Positions 51,176 to 59,310 of a stretch of 64,000 bases of DNA are shown piece by piece (the first letter of the stretch is position 1; each line of letters opens with the position of its first letter). The translations under genes were made by a program, and so were the position numbers. The notes under the pieces were generated by a model that saw only the letters and a list, made by a program, of their open reading frames with translations, was not told where the DNA came from and searched no databases. Origin of the DNA: Fibrisoma limi BUZ 3 (GTDB lineage: Bacteria > Bacteroidota > Bacteroidia > Cytophagales > Spirosomataceae); NCBI RefSeq assembly GCF_000296815.2, contig NZ_CAIT01000008.1, forward strand, positions 1 to 64,000, read 5' to 3'.

Positions 51176-51502
51176 CTACCTGAGTTTCTCGTTGTTCAGG
51201 TGTCGTGTAGCGTCCCGGATATTCTTTTTCTCCAGGTTTTTGGCAAAAGCCTCGGTCAGGTCCACGCCGGTCTGATTAGCCAAACAGATGAGCACCCAGA
51301 GCACGTCGGCCATCTCGTCGCCCAGATCGCGGTTTTTATCCGATTCCTTCTCCGACTGTTCACCGTACCGCCGGGCCATGATCCGGGCCAGTTCGCCAAC
51401 CTCTTCGGTCAAAATGGCCATGTTGGTCAGTTCGCCAAAATAGCGAACCCCCACCGTTTTTATCCATTGATCAACGGTATCCTGTGCTTCTTTGAGGGTC
51501 AT
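51176..51502 (-). CDS. MazG-like nucleotide pyrophosphohydrolase
   Basis: A 108-residue all-alpha NTP pyrophosphatase. The metal-binding EEVGEL helix and the partner helix DEMADVLWVLI form the MazG/dUTPase-like site. The protein would hydrolyse an NTP or dNTP to monophosphate and pyrophosphate, serving as house-cleaning. The central insert (QSEKESDKNRD) is typical of short MazG-like proteins. Cytoplasmic. Confidence 0.9.
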   Translation of the reverse strand: MTLKEAQDTVDQWIKTVGVRYFGELTNMAILTEEVGELARIMARRYGEQSEKESDKNRDLGDEMADVLWVLICLANQTGVDLTEAFAKNLEKKNIRDATRHLNNEKLR

Positions 51503-51571
51503 AGCGTGTAGGTTGTGGTTTTCGGTTAGCTAAATCTGGATGATCTACTGAAAACCATAAACTGAAAACTG

Positions 51572-52810
51572 TCAGTTCTTCTCCGGCACGAACGTCAGGG
51601 AACTGAACTGGCTCTCGTCGAACATTTCCTGGGCGATGTCCTGCATGGTAGATGCCGATACGCCCCGGATGTCGTTAAAAATATCCGTCAGGGCTTCCAC
51701 CCGATCGATGTCAAGAATACTCTTGGCCATCATCAGCATGAAGCTGTTGTTGCTTTCTTCGGCCATGGCCAACTGTCCCATCAGTTGCTCTTTAGTCTGA
51801 TGAAGCTGGAGGGTTGTCAGCGGTTTCTCACGCAGGAGCTTCAGCTCTTTCATGATGAGGGCGTGGCTACGTTCGACCTTCCTGGGGTCCGTACCGAAAT
51901 AGATACCCAGATACCCCGTATCCAGGAACGGCGTATAGCTGGCATCGATCGAATAGACCAGGCCGTATTTCTCGCGCAGATTCATGTTCAGCCGCGAGTT
52001 CATACCTGGCCCACCCAGCAGGTTGACGAGCATAAAAAACGGCAGCCGACGCGGATCGGTCAGGCTGTAGGCCGGACGCCCCAGGGCGCACTGAGCCTGC
52101 GTAATCGGCCGCTCCACCCGGGTGTGCTGAGCCGCATAGCCGGAGGGACCCCGACGCTGGCGCTGGGTTGTCTGCATCGGTACGTCACGCAGGTATTTCT
52201 CCACCGTTTTCACCACTTTTTTGAACGGCTCATTACTCACCGATGCAAACACGATGTGGCTGGTATCGTAGTTTTCGGCAATGAACCGCTGCAAATCCTC
52301 CCGACGGAACGACTGAACGGTTTCGGGCGTACCGAGAATATTGCCCCCCAGCGGGTGATCGGGAAAGATCAACTGGTCGAAATCATCCTGAATCGCATCT
52401 TCGGGCGAGTCATAATACATCGCCATTTCTTCCAGAATGACACCCCGCTCCCGCTCGATCTGCTTCTCCGGAAAGACTGAATGGAAGGCAATATCGGCCA
52501 GCAGTTCGGTCGCTTTTTCAAAATGAGCACCCAGCACCGACGCGTGGAAGCAAACTTTTTCTTTGGTTGTGTATGCATTAAGTTCACCACCTACCGTTTC
52601 TAAGCGAGTGATGATGTGGTACGATTTACGTTTCTCCGTACCTTTGAATGCCATATGTTCCCAAAAATGGGCTAATCCCTGTTGATGTGGCTGTTCATCC
52701 CGGCTACCAATGTCGAGCATGATGCCACAGTGGGCAATCTGGGTATGCGGTATTTGTTTATGGGCAATCCGTATCCCGTTTGGCAATGTATGTAATTCGT
52801 AATCTTCCAT
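51572..52810 (-). CDS. M16 family zinc peptidase, single-unit
   Basis: A 412-residue processing-peptidase-like protein from ATG 52810 (upstream frame rejected because it overlaps the divergent gene). Zinc motif HFWEH lies in QQGLAHFWEHMAFKGTEKR; the family-typical CFHASVLGAHFEKATELLADI and LLGGPGMNSRLNMNLREKYGL follow. No signal peptide. Similar to bacterial PqqL/YmxG-type peptidases. It is divergent from the family 9 glycosyltransferase, with 28 bases between the starts. Confidence 0.9.
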   Translation of the reverse strand: MEDYELHTLPNGIRIAHKQIPHTQIAHCGIMLDIGSRDEQPHQQGLAHFWEHMAFKGTEKRKSYHIITRLETVGGELNAYTTKEKVCFHASVLGAHFEKATELLADIAFHSVFPEKQIERERGVILEEMAMYYDSPEDAIQDDFDQLIFPDHPLGGNILGTPETVQSFRREDLQRFIAENYDTSHIVFASVSNEPFKKVVKTVEKYLRDVPMQTTQRQRRGPSGYAAQHTRVERPITQAQCALGRPAYSLTDPRRLPFFMLVNLLGGPGMNSRLNMNLREKYGLVYSIDASYTPFLDTGYLGIYFGTDPRKVERSHALIMKELKLLREKPLTTLQLHQTKEQLMGQLAMAEESNNSFMLMMAKSILDIDRVEALTDIFNDIRGVSASTMQDIAQEMFDESQFSSLTFVPEKN

Positions 52811-52838
52811 TCGTAGATTTACGCACGACAGCGTACTA

Positions 52839-53843
52839 ATGATAACCGTAACCAATCCACCCCGGTTCCTGATCATTCAAACTGCCTTCATTGGCGATGT
52901 GATTCTGGCTACGGCGGTGCTTGAACAACTACACCAGACCCGGCCGGACGCCCGGCTCGATGTATTGGTACGCAAAGGTAATGAGGGGTTGCTGCAGGGC
53001 CATCCGTTTCTTAATGAGGTATTGGTCTGGGATAAGAAAAAAAAATATAAGAGTCTCTGGCAGGTGCTACAGCGCATCCGGACCGAGCCCTACGATGCCA
53101 TCGTCAACCTGCAGCGTTTCGGAACAACGGGCCTGCTGACGGCTTTATCCAACGCCAGAATGACGATTGGTTTCGATAAGAACCCGTTTTCCCGTTTTTT
53201 CACCTACGCGCTTCCGCACCACATTCTGCCGGATGTACACGAGGTCGACCGCAACCGGAGTTTACTTGATCCGTTGTTGCCTCAGGGAGCAGCCTCTAGC
53301 CGGGTACGTCCCAAGCTCTACCCATCAGCTCAGGACTACGACAGTATCCGTGGGTACCAGTCGACTTCGTACGTTTGCATAGCCCCCACATCAGTCTGGT
53401 ATACTAAACAATACCCCGCTGAAGGCTGGGCCGAACTGATTGACGAACTACCGACCGACACCACGGTTTATTTGATGGGCGCTCCCTCCGACGCAGCGGC
53501 CTGTGATGCAATCATCGCCCAGTCGGGACGAAAAAAAGGAGTGGAAAACCTGGCTGGAAAGCTGAAACTGCTACAGTCGGCGGCACTGATGCAAGGGGCC
53601 GTGATGAACTACGTGAACGACTCGGCTCCGCTGCATCTCTGCTCGGCCATGAACGCGCCCACTACGGCCGTATTCTGCTCGACGGTACCGGAGTTTGGCT
53701 TCGGGCCGCTGGCTGATCAGTCGCGCACGGTCGGTACCCCCGAACCCCTCGATTGCCGCCCCTGTACGTTGCATGGCCGGTCGGGATGCCCGCTCGGTCA
53801 TTATCGCTGCGCTTACAGCATCCAGCCAAAGCAGTTGCTATAA
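52839..53843 (+). CDS. Glycosyltransferase family 9 (ADP-heptose:LPS heptosyltransferase-like)
   Basis: A 334-residue GT-B glycosyltransferase of family 9. It starts RFLIIQTAFIGDVILATAVL and has the sugar-nucleotide region around VENLAGKLKLLQSAALMQGA then VNDSAPLHLCSAMNAPTTAVF. It would add a heptose (or related sugar) to LPS core, using ADP-heptose, a product of the RfaE2 pathway encoded 3 kb upstream. Cytoplasmic or membrane-peripheral. Confidence 0.92.
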   Translation: MITVTNPPRFLIIQTAFIGDVILATAVLEQLHQTRPDARLDVLVRKGNEGLLQGHPFLNEVLVWDKKKKYKSLWQVLQRIRTEPYDAIVNLQRFGTTGLLTALSNARMTIGFDKNPFSRFFTYALPHHILPDVHEVDRNRSLLDPLLPQGAASSRVRPKLYPSAQDYDSIRGYQSTSYVCIAPTSVWYTKQYPAEGWAELIDELPTDTTVYLMGAPSDAAACDAIIAQSGRKKGVENLAGKLKLLQSAALMQGAVMNYVNDSAPLHLCSAMNAPTTAVFCSTVPEFGFGPLADQSRTVGTPEPLDCRPCTLHGRSGCPLGHYRCAYSIQPKQLL

Positions 53844-54019
53844 AACCGATATCAAGGCCTAATCTACCGACTGCACGCCGGACGATTGTTATGAGCGAAT
53901 TTGGCCAGACCTCGTAACCAAAGAGTGTGACGTTACAAATCCTTCATTACCCCATCTCATATTAACAGCCTGAACGCAATCGTATTTTCCGTACGTTATA
54001 CCGAAAAGATTTGAATTCT

Positions 54020-55507
54020 ATGTCAGTTGCTCCATTTCCGACCGACGAAACGCCACTGGATGTATTGATTGTGGGGGCTGGCCTGTCGGGCATCGGTACG
54101 GCCTGCTGGCTTCAGACCGAATGCCCCGGCAAACAATACGCCATTCTGGAGGCCCGCGATACGATCGGCGGTACGTGGGACCTGTTTCGCTACCCAGGCA
54201 TCCGATCCGATTCCGATATGCATACACTGGGGTATTCCTTCAAACCCTGGAGCAACGCCCAGGCCATTGCCGACGGGGCGTCCATCCGGCACTACATCCA
54301 GGAAACCGCCCGCGAGTATGGCGTTACGCAGCACATTCACTTCGGTTATAAAGTGGTAGAGGCTACATGGTCCAGCGAGCAGGCCTGCTGGACCGTTGAG
54401 GCTGAGCAGCGGGTCACGGGCCATCGCCAGATCGTGCGAGCCCGATTCCTTTTTATGTGCAGCGGGTATTACAGTTATGATGAAGCCTACCGGCCTGAAT
54501 TCACCGGCGAAAAAGACTTTCGGGGGCCGATCGTTCTACCGCAGTTCTGGCCCAAAGACCTTGACTACACGGGCAAACGGGTGGTGGTAGTCGGGAGTGG
54601 GGCCACCGCTGTGACACTGGTGCCGGCTATGGCCGAGAAAGCGGCTCACGTGACCATGCTCCAGCGTTCGCCCACCTACATCGTTGCGCTGCCGGGCCAG
54701 GATGCCATTGCCAAAGGGCTTCGGCGGTTCCTGCCCGAACGCGTAGCCTACGGTATTACGCGGTGGAAAAACCTGTCGCTTAGTATGCTCACGTACCGGA
54801 TAGCCCGTGGCTTGCCGTCGCTCACCAAACAGCGAATTGTGAAGATGGCAGCCCAGCAACTCGGTCCTGAACACGCGGTTGATCCCCATTTTAGTCCCCG
54901 CTACAATCCCTGGGATCAACGGCTCTGCGTTGTCCCGGACGGCGACCTGTTTCAGGCCATTCGACAGGGCAAAGCCTCGGTAGTGACTGACGAAATTGAC
55001 CAATTCACGCCTGCCGGCCTGAAGCTTACATCAGGTCAGGAATTACCGGCCGACATTGTGGTACTGGCTACAGGCTTAAAGATCAAACTATTGGGGGGCA
55101 TGCAACTAACCGTCGATGGTCGGGTGTGCCAGGCTAACCAGTTGATGGTCTACAAGGGCATGATGCTCAGCGATGTTCCTAACTTTGCCCTTGCCTTTGG
55201 GTATACCAACGCGTCGTGGACGCTAAAAACCGACCTGACGGCAGGGTATGTCTGTCGATTGCTACGCTACATGGATCAGCACGGTCATGCCATTGCCGTA
55301 CCGCGCCGGGAGGCTGATGTGCAGCCACAGCCGTTTCTGAATTTCACCTCCGGTTATATACAGCGTGCCGGACAAGTGCTTCCTCAACAGGGTTCGCGTC
55401 GACCGTGGCAGGTGTATCAGAACTATTTGCTGGATATGCTGACTATCCGGTTTGGCCGCATCAACGATGGTGTGATGCATTTTGGTCCTAAAGGAAGCCT
55501 TCCCTGA
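54020..55507 (+). CDS. Flavin-containing monooxygenase (BVMO-like)
   Basis: A 495-residue FAD/NADPH enzyme from ATG 54020 (a TTG start nine bases earlier is rejected). Rossmann motifs VLIVGAGLSGIGTA (near residue 18) and VVVVGSGATAV (about 190) and FRYPGIRSDSDMHTLGYSF identify the class that includes Baeyer-Villiger monooxygenases. The fingerprint FxGxxxHxxxWP appears as FRGPIVLPQFWP, with Leu in place of the His. Expected to oxygenate ketones or other nucleophilic compounds; the fingerprint change may alter the reaction. Confidence 0.88.
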   Translation: MSVAPFPTDETPLDVLIVGAGLSGIGTACWLQTECPGKQYAILEARDTIGGTWDLFRYPGIRSDSDMHTLGYSFKPWSNAQAIADGASIRHYIQETAREYGVTQHIHFGYKVVEATWSSEQACWTVEAEQRVTGHRQIVRARFLFMCSGYYSYDEAYRPEFTGEKDFRGPIVLPQFWPKDLDYTGKRVVVVGSGATAVTLVPAMAEKAAHVTMLQRSPTYIVALPGQDAIAKGLRRFLPERVAYGITRWKNLSLSMLTYRIARGLPSLTKQRIVKMAAQQLGPEHAVDPHFSPRYNPWDQRLCVVPDGDLFQAIRQGKASVVTDEIDQFTPAGLKLTSGQELPADIVVLATGLKIKLLGGMQLTVDGRVCQANQLMVYKGMMLSDVPNFALAFGYTNASWTLKTDLTAGYVCRLLRYMDQHGHAIAVPRREADVQPQPFLNFTSGYIQRAGQVLPQQGSRRPWQVYQNYLLDMLTIRFGRINDGVMHFGPKGSLP

Positions 55508-55518
55508 ACGTGCCTCAA

Positions 55519-56565
55519 TCAACGTCCGGACCCGGCAAATTGCCGAAATTCACGGGTGCCAGGCTGCCAGGCTGCCGTCTGGATGATCCCGTGCTGCTGA
55601 AACCAGTCGAAAGCATCTTTAATGGCTGTGCGGACCGGGGTTTGCGGTAGGTGCAGCTCATGGATGGCCTTGTCGGCGCTGAAATAATGACCATCGTTAG
55701 CAACAGCGGTCATTGCTGAATTTAACTGAGCCAACTGCCCCGTCAGTTGGTATTTCCAGTCGCTGATGTGGCCAACCAGTTGCGCAACGGATCGGGGAAC
55801 AATCCAGCGGGGTGGCCGTACGTGCATCACCTCAGCCATCAGCGCAAACGCTTCCTGGTAGCTGAGGTTTTCGTTCCCCAGAATGTACGACTCCCCTATC
55901 CGGCCTTCTGTCAGGGCGTTAACAGTAGCCGTAGCCGCGTCGTCGACATGGATGTAGTTTTTACCGCCCGGTGGAATAGCCGCCAATTGACCGCGATACA
56001 ACGCCAGCAATAGTGCATTGGACGTAATCTTATGATCTATTGGCCCCAGCATGAAGGTCGGGTGTACCAGCACGGCCGGAACACGGTGCTCGGCGGCAGC
56101 CTGGGTTACCATCCGGGTAGCAACCAGTTTGCTGTCCATGTAATCGAGTCCATAGCGGGCACCGTTGTAGGGACTCGTTTCGTCGCCGGGCTGCTCTTTG
56201 GAACCGAACCCGAATACGTTGGCTGTACCGACAAATACCAGCCGTTCTACCTGTGCTTCCGTGGCCGCGGCCAAAACAGCGGCCGTCCCGCCCACGTTTA
56301 CGTTAACGACTGTTCGCGACCGGGCCGGATTCACCTGTGCGGCCGCTCCGGCATGAATAACGTAGTCGCAGCCGTACGTAGCCCCCCGTACATTGTGCGC
56401 ATCGCACAGATCGCCTTCCCAGATATCCAACGGCAGGCCATTCAACACGCGTTTGCTACCGCCCGGCCGCACGAACGCCCGTACCGCGTAACCACGTTGC
56501 AGCAGTTTTCGGCAAAGATGACCTCCCAGGAATCCGTTCGCACCCGTCAGTAGTACTGTTTTCAT
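55519..56565 (-). CDS. NAD-dependent epimerase/dehydratase-like SDR
   Basis: A 348-residue extended SDR starting at ATG 56565. It has the cofactor loop TGANGFLGGHLCRKL, a YGLDYMDSKLV segment in the position of the catalytic Tyr-Lys pair (Y...K), and PTFMLGPID. It resembles dihydroflavonol reductase/nucleoside-sugar epimerase relatives. The start overlaps the stop of the glycosyltransferase gene (ATGA), so translation is coupled and the two likely act in one cell-surface or lipid pathway. Confidence 0.88.
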   Translation of the reverse strand: MKTVLLTGANGFLGGHLCRKLLQRGYAVRAFVRPGGSKRVLNGLPLDIWEGDLCDAHNVRGATYGCDYVIHAGAAAQVNPARSRTVVNVNVGGTAAVLAAATEAQVERLVFVGTANVFGFGSKEQPGDETSPYNGARYGLDYMDSKLVATRMVTQAAAEHRVPAVLVHPTFMLGPIDHKITSNALLLALYRGQLAAIPPGGKNYIHVDDAATATVNALTEGRIGESYILGNENLSYQEAFALMAEVMHVRPPRWIVPRSVAQLVGHISDWKYQLTGQLAQLNSAMTAVANDGHYFSADKAIHELHLPQTPVRTAIKDAFDWFQQHGIIQTAAWQPGTREFRQFAGSGR

Positions 56566-57257
56566 TCGCGGTGATTTAGCATCCGGCTGTACGTTCTGGC
56601 AATACGCACCGGCGCGATTTTCATAAAAAACATCGTAAACGCGGTCAAATTGGCAATCTGAACCCGCAACCAACTATTGACCTCATACTTGCGGGCCGAC
56701 ACGATCACGTCTTTAGGTATAATGCAGAACCGCGCCGTTTGTCTGATCCGGATGATGATCTCAAAATCTTCCATAACCACGTAGTGCTCGTCAAATCCGC
56801 CCAACCGCCCGAACAAGTCACGCGTGATAAACAAAGTCTGATCGCCCCCGCGACTCATCAACCCCTGGAAACGGGTTCCATAGCTGTTGAGCCGTAGTAA
56901 AGGATGAGACGAAGCAAAGCGAAAGCGGTAACACCCTGCCTCGTATCCTTCTGTAATAGCCTCCCGAATATCACTGACGAAATCGGGGTTGACCTTCACA
57001 TCAGCATGCACAAAATACAACACGTCGCCCGTAGCAAACCCGGCTCCATAATTCATCTGCTGAGGCCGGCCTGGCTGCGGAGCAATCAGAACGCGAGCAC
57101 CCGCCTGACGGGCTATCGTAACCGTTTGATCTGTACTGCCGCCGTCCACTACGAGTAAATCCACTACATCGGATCGCCCAATCGCCTGCAACTCACGAAG
57201 TAACGGGCCGATATGATCAGCTTCGTTAAACGTAGGTATGATTATACTCAGCGTCAT
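56562..57257 (-). CDS. TIGR04283-type family 2 glycosyltransferase
   Basis: A 231-residue glycosyltransferase starting at ATG 57257 (MTLSIIIPTFNEADHIGPLL). DGGSTDQTV and VYFVHAD-like motif (DVLYFVHADVKVN) match the GT-A fold and DxD-type metal site. The family is associated with biosynthetic clusters in which a rSAM/selenodomain protein may occur, but no such partner is present. Its promoter (TTG-21-TAACTTTG) and translational coupling with the downstream epimerase indicate a two-gene operon. Confidence 0.88.
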   Translation of the reverse strand: MTLSIIIPTFNEADHIGPLLRELQAIGRSDVVDLLVVDGGSTDQTVTIARQAGARVLIAPQPGRPQQMNYGAGFATGDVLYFVHADVKVNPDFVSDIREAITEGYEAGCYRFRFASSHPLLRLNSYGTRFQGLMSRGGDQTLFITRDLFGRLGGFDEHYVVMEDFEIIIRIRQTARFCIIPKDVIVSARKYEVNSWLRVQIANLTAFTMFFMKIAPVRIARTYSRMLNHRE

Positions 57258-57314
57258 TCTGCCGTCTTTCCACTGATGACTACAAAATAGCTCTGCCGAC
57301 ATCCAACTGCCGAG

Positions 57315-57346
57315 CAAAGTTACCGTAAAATATATTATAGTAACAA
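57315..57346 (-). promoter_or_regulatory. Promoter of the glycosyltransferase-epimerase operon
   Basis: On the minus strand TAACTTTG (57315-57322) has a TTG element 21 bases upstream (57344-57346), a good fit to the Bacteroidetes consensus. The leader to the ATG at 57257 is about 50 bases. Confidence 0.65.
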
Positions 57347-57353
57347 GAAAACA

Positions 57354-58457
57354 CTAAAAGGCTTCGCCAACGGTTAGGTAAAGGCCATTCGACTGGCGGC
57401 CAAAGCCATAATCAGCGCGGATATTCAATCGATCGCGGTTAATCCGGATGCGCAGCCCCGCTCCATAGGCCCCTTTTGGATCAGCCAAACGTACCAGTTG
57501 CCTGTTATTGCCCAGCACACCAACCGACCCAAAGGCAACAACGCCCACCCGTCGCCAGACAGATACCCTTCCTTCGGCCTGAAGCAGCGCTACGTTCCAG
57601 TCGCGAAACCGGCCTTCGTAGTACCCACGCATCCGTTTGGTTCCTCCCAGCAGCGATAAGGCATTGAAGGGAGCAGCCCCATCCGACATACTTACGACAT
57701 AGTTGACTGCCAGGATTGCCCTGTCGGTAAGTTTATGGTAAGAAGCCACATCCAGTACGTAACGGCCAAAACGGTTAACTTGTCTATCAGTAACGGTTTT
57801 CCCTACGCTAAACTTTGACTCCCAGCTATTTATAAGATAGGCAAAATCAGCAACAACGCCTTTAGAAGGGTAGAAAATATTATCGCGGGTATCGAAAAAA
57901 AAACCGGCTCCAGCTCCCCACAACCGGCTCCCCAAACCACCGGGTACTTCACCGCTGCCTAACAAGCCACCGGCACTGGTCTGGGTTACGTCGTAATCTT
58001 CGTATTGAAAGCGGGCACCTGCATACAGATTTTTCCAGAACCCCTGGTCGGCCACCCGGCGAAAGGCGTTTACCCGAATGCGGGGAAATTTGACACTGTA
58101 CAACTCGCGCGGTACCTCCCGCTGGCCCAGCCCGAAGAAATAATAGCTGTATGTGTAGTAGCCAACCTCCCCGTTGCTGTAATAGCGGTTCTGGTCGTAA
58201 AACACCTGAAACGGTACGTAGAAAAGCGTCTGTTTATTCTGCGTATAGGCAGCCCCAACCGTCACCTGCGACGGCCGAACGGTCGGTAGCGTATCGCGCC
58301 TGAACCGGAAGGTCATCGTGGCCGCAACGCCGTAGGCCAGCCGGGTTTCGGGCGTATAATAAATGAGCGGAAACGGAAAAATGCTGAAGCGTTTGGGTGT
58401 GGAGTCGGCCGGAGCCGTAAGCAGTAATGAGGAGAAGACAGCGAGCGCAGCAACCAT
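57354..58457 (-). CDS. Omp85/BamA-TamA family outer-membrane barrel
   Basis: A 367-residue beta-barrel of the Omp85 superfamily with no POTRA domains. It begins MVAALAVFSSLLLTAPADST; the barrel runs to the C-terminal LYLTVGEAF (aromatic end). GLGSRLWGAGAGFFFDTRDN and the central LLGGTKRMRGYYEGRFRD motif match the surface-antigen D15 group. It may mediate lipid or protein insertion. The coding start is problematic: an upstream ATG at 58477 (MLKRLF...) would supply the missing charged N-terminus, but a run of seven T puts it out of frame by one base. Confidence 0.85.
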   Translation of the reverse strand: MVAALAVFSSLLLTAPADSTPKRFSIFPFPLIYYTPETRLAYGVAATMTFRFRRDTLPTVRPSQVTVGAAYTQNKQTLFYVPFQVFYDQNRYYSNGEVGYYTYSYYFFGLGQREVPRELYSVKFPRIRVNAFRRVADQGFWKNLYAGARFQYEDYDVTQTSAGGLLGSGEVPGGLGSRLWGAGAGFFFDTRDNIFYPSKGVVADFAYLINSWESKFSVGKTVTDRQVNRFGRYVLDVASYHKLTDRAILAVNYVVSMSDGAAPFNALSLLGGTKRMRGYYEGRFRDWNVALLQAEGRVSVWRRVGVVAFGSVGVLGNNRQLVRLADPKGAYGAGLRIRINRDRLNIRADYGFGRQSNGLYLTVGEAF

Positions 58458-58464
58458 AAAAAAA

Positions 58465-58492
58465 GGCGTTTCAGCATATACGCCGAAACGCC
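58465..58492 (-). terminator. Hairpin plus T-run before Omp85-like gene
   Basis: GGCGTTTC (58465-58472) pairs with GAAACGCC (58485-58492). On the minus strand it precedes seven T and then the annotated ATG. It looks like the terminator of the SusCD-DUF4397 operon, but the hairpin also overlaps the likely true start of the next gene. Confidence 0.65.
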
Positions 58493-58510
58493 CCTGTTGG
58501 GTTTTGATAC

Positions 58511-59284
58511 TTATCGATTCACATAACCATTCAACGCTGGTGCCTGCGTGCCGGTTTTTCCTGGCAAACCACGGGCAAAAAGCGTCAGCACCCGACCGTT
58601 CGCGGTACTGGTGAAGGTATAGACGGCTCCAATGTTCGTGGTTGTTCCGGCAGCCCGTAACACCAGTGATACATTGTTGCTGACATCGACTCCCACAAAC
58701 GGCGATACGCTCTTATACGCAGCGCCCGACACCAATACCGTGCCTGTCGACAGAGCCAGATCGTACTTAACGTCATTAGGGATCAGATTGACGAACCGCA
58801 CATAGAACTTGCTAGGGTCGTTTGCATTGCTGAAATCGTCGGTAACCAGCAATACGTCCGGCTTCTGACCGGCACCAGTCAGCAGCAAAGAATAGTATTT
58901 GTTATCCTCGAGCTGCGTTGTCTGCTCGTAAAGTACCGTAGCGCTGGTAGCAGTCGTCGTAGCCGGTGCCGAAATTTGCAGAGCCGCCTGGCCAACCGGA
59001 ACCACCGCATAGCTGGCACCAGTGCCTGGAAACGTATTGTTGAAGCTGATTGGTACGGGCGTTCCCGGGCTGGTTGTAGACGCGTTGGCTGGGGTAAATG
59101 CACTCAGTTTGGTTCCGTTGACGAACAGGTCAACCCCCGGGGCTTCCAGTGCCGCATGTACCAGTTTAATCCGCGCTCCACTCGTAACAGGTTCATTAGG
59201 CAGGATCAGGGCGTTTTTCTCGCACGACCAGCCTATTAAAGCCGCCACCGATAACGCTATTACCGAAAAAAATCTGTATGTCAT
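58511..59284 (-). CDS. DUF4397 domain lipoprotein
   Basis: A 257-residue protein from ATG 59284. It has a lipoprotein signal (VIALSVAALIGWSC, Cys21) and DUF4397 repeat-like domains (about 35-250: ARIKLVHAALEAPGVDLFVN, LFARGLPG). DUF4397 proteins are secreted or surface-associated in Bacteroidetes and are often linked to glycan or carbohydrate uptake systems. It is 26 bases downstream of the SusD gene, so it is probably the third gene of that operon and could be an accessory surface lipoprotein. Confidence 0.85.
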   Translation of the reverse strand: MTYRFFSVIALSVAALIGWSCEKNALILPNEPVTSGARIKLVHAALEAPGVDLFVNGTKLSAFTPANASTTSPGTPVPISFNNTFPGTGASYAVVPVGQAALQISAPATTTATSATVLYEQTTQLEDNKYYSLLLTGAGQKPDVLLVTDDFSNANDPSKFYVRFVNLIPNDVKYDLALSTGTVLVSGAAYKSVSPFVGVDVSNNVSLVLRAAGTTTNIGAVYTFTSTANGRVLTLFARGLPGKTGTQAPALNGYVNR

Positions 59285-59310
59285 AAAACGAATTGTCAAG
59301 AAGTTAGCAA

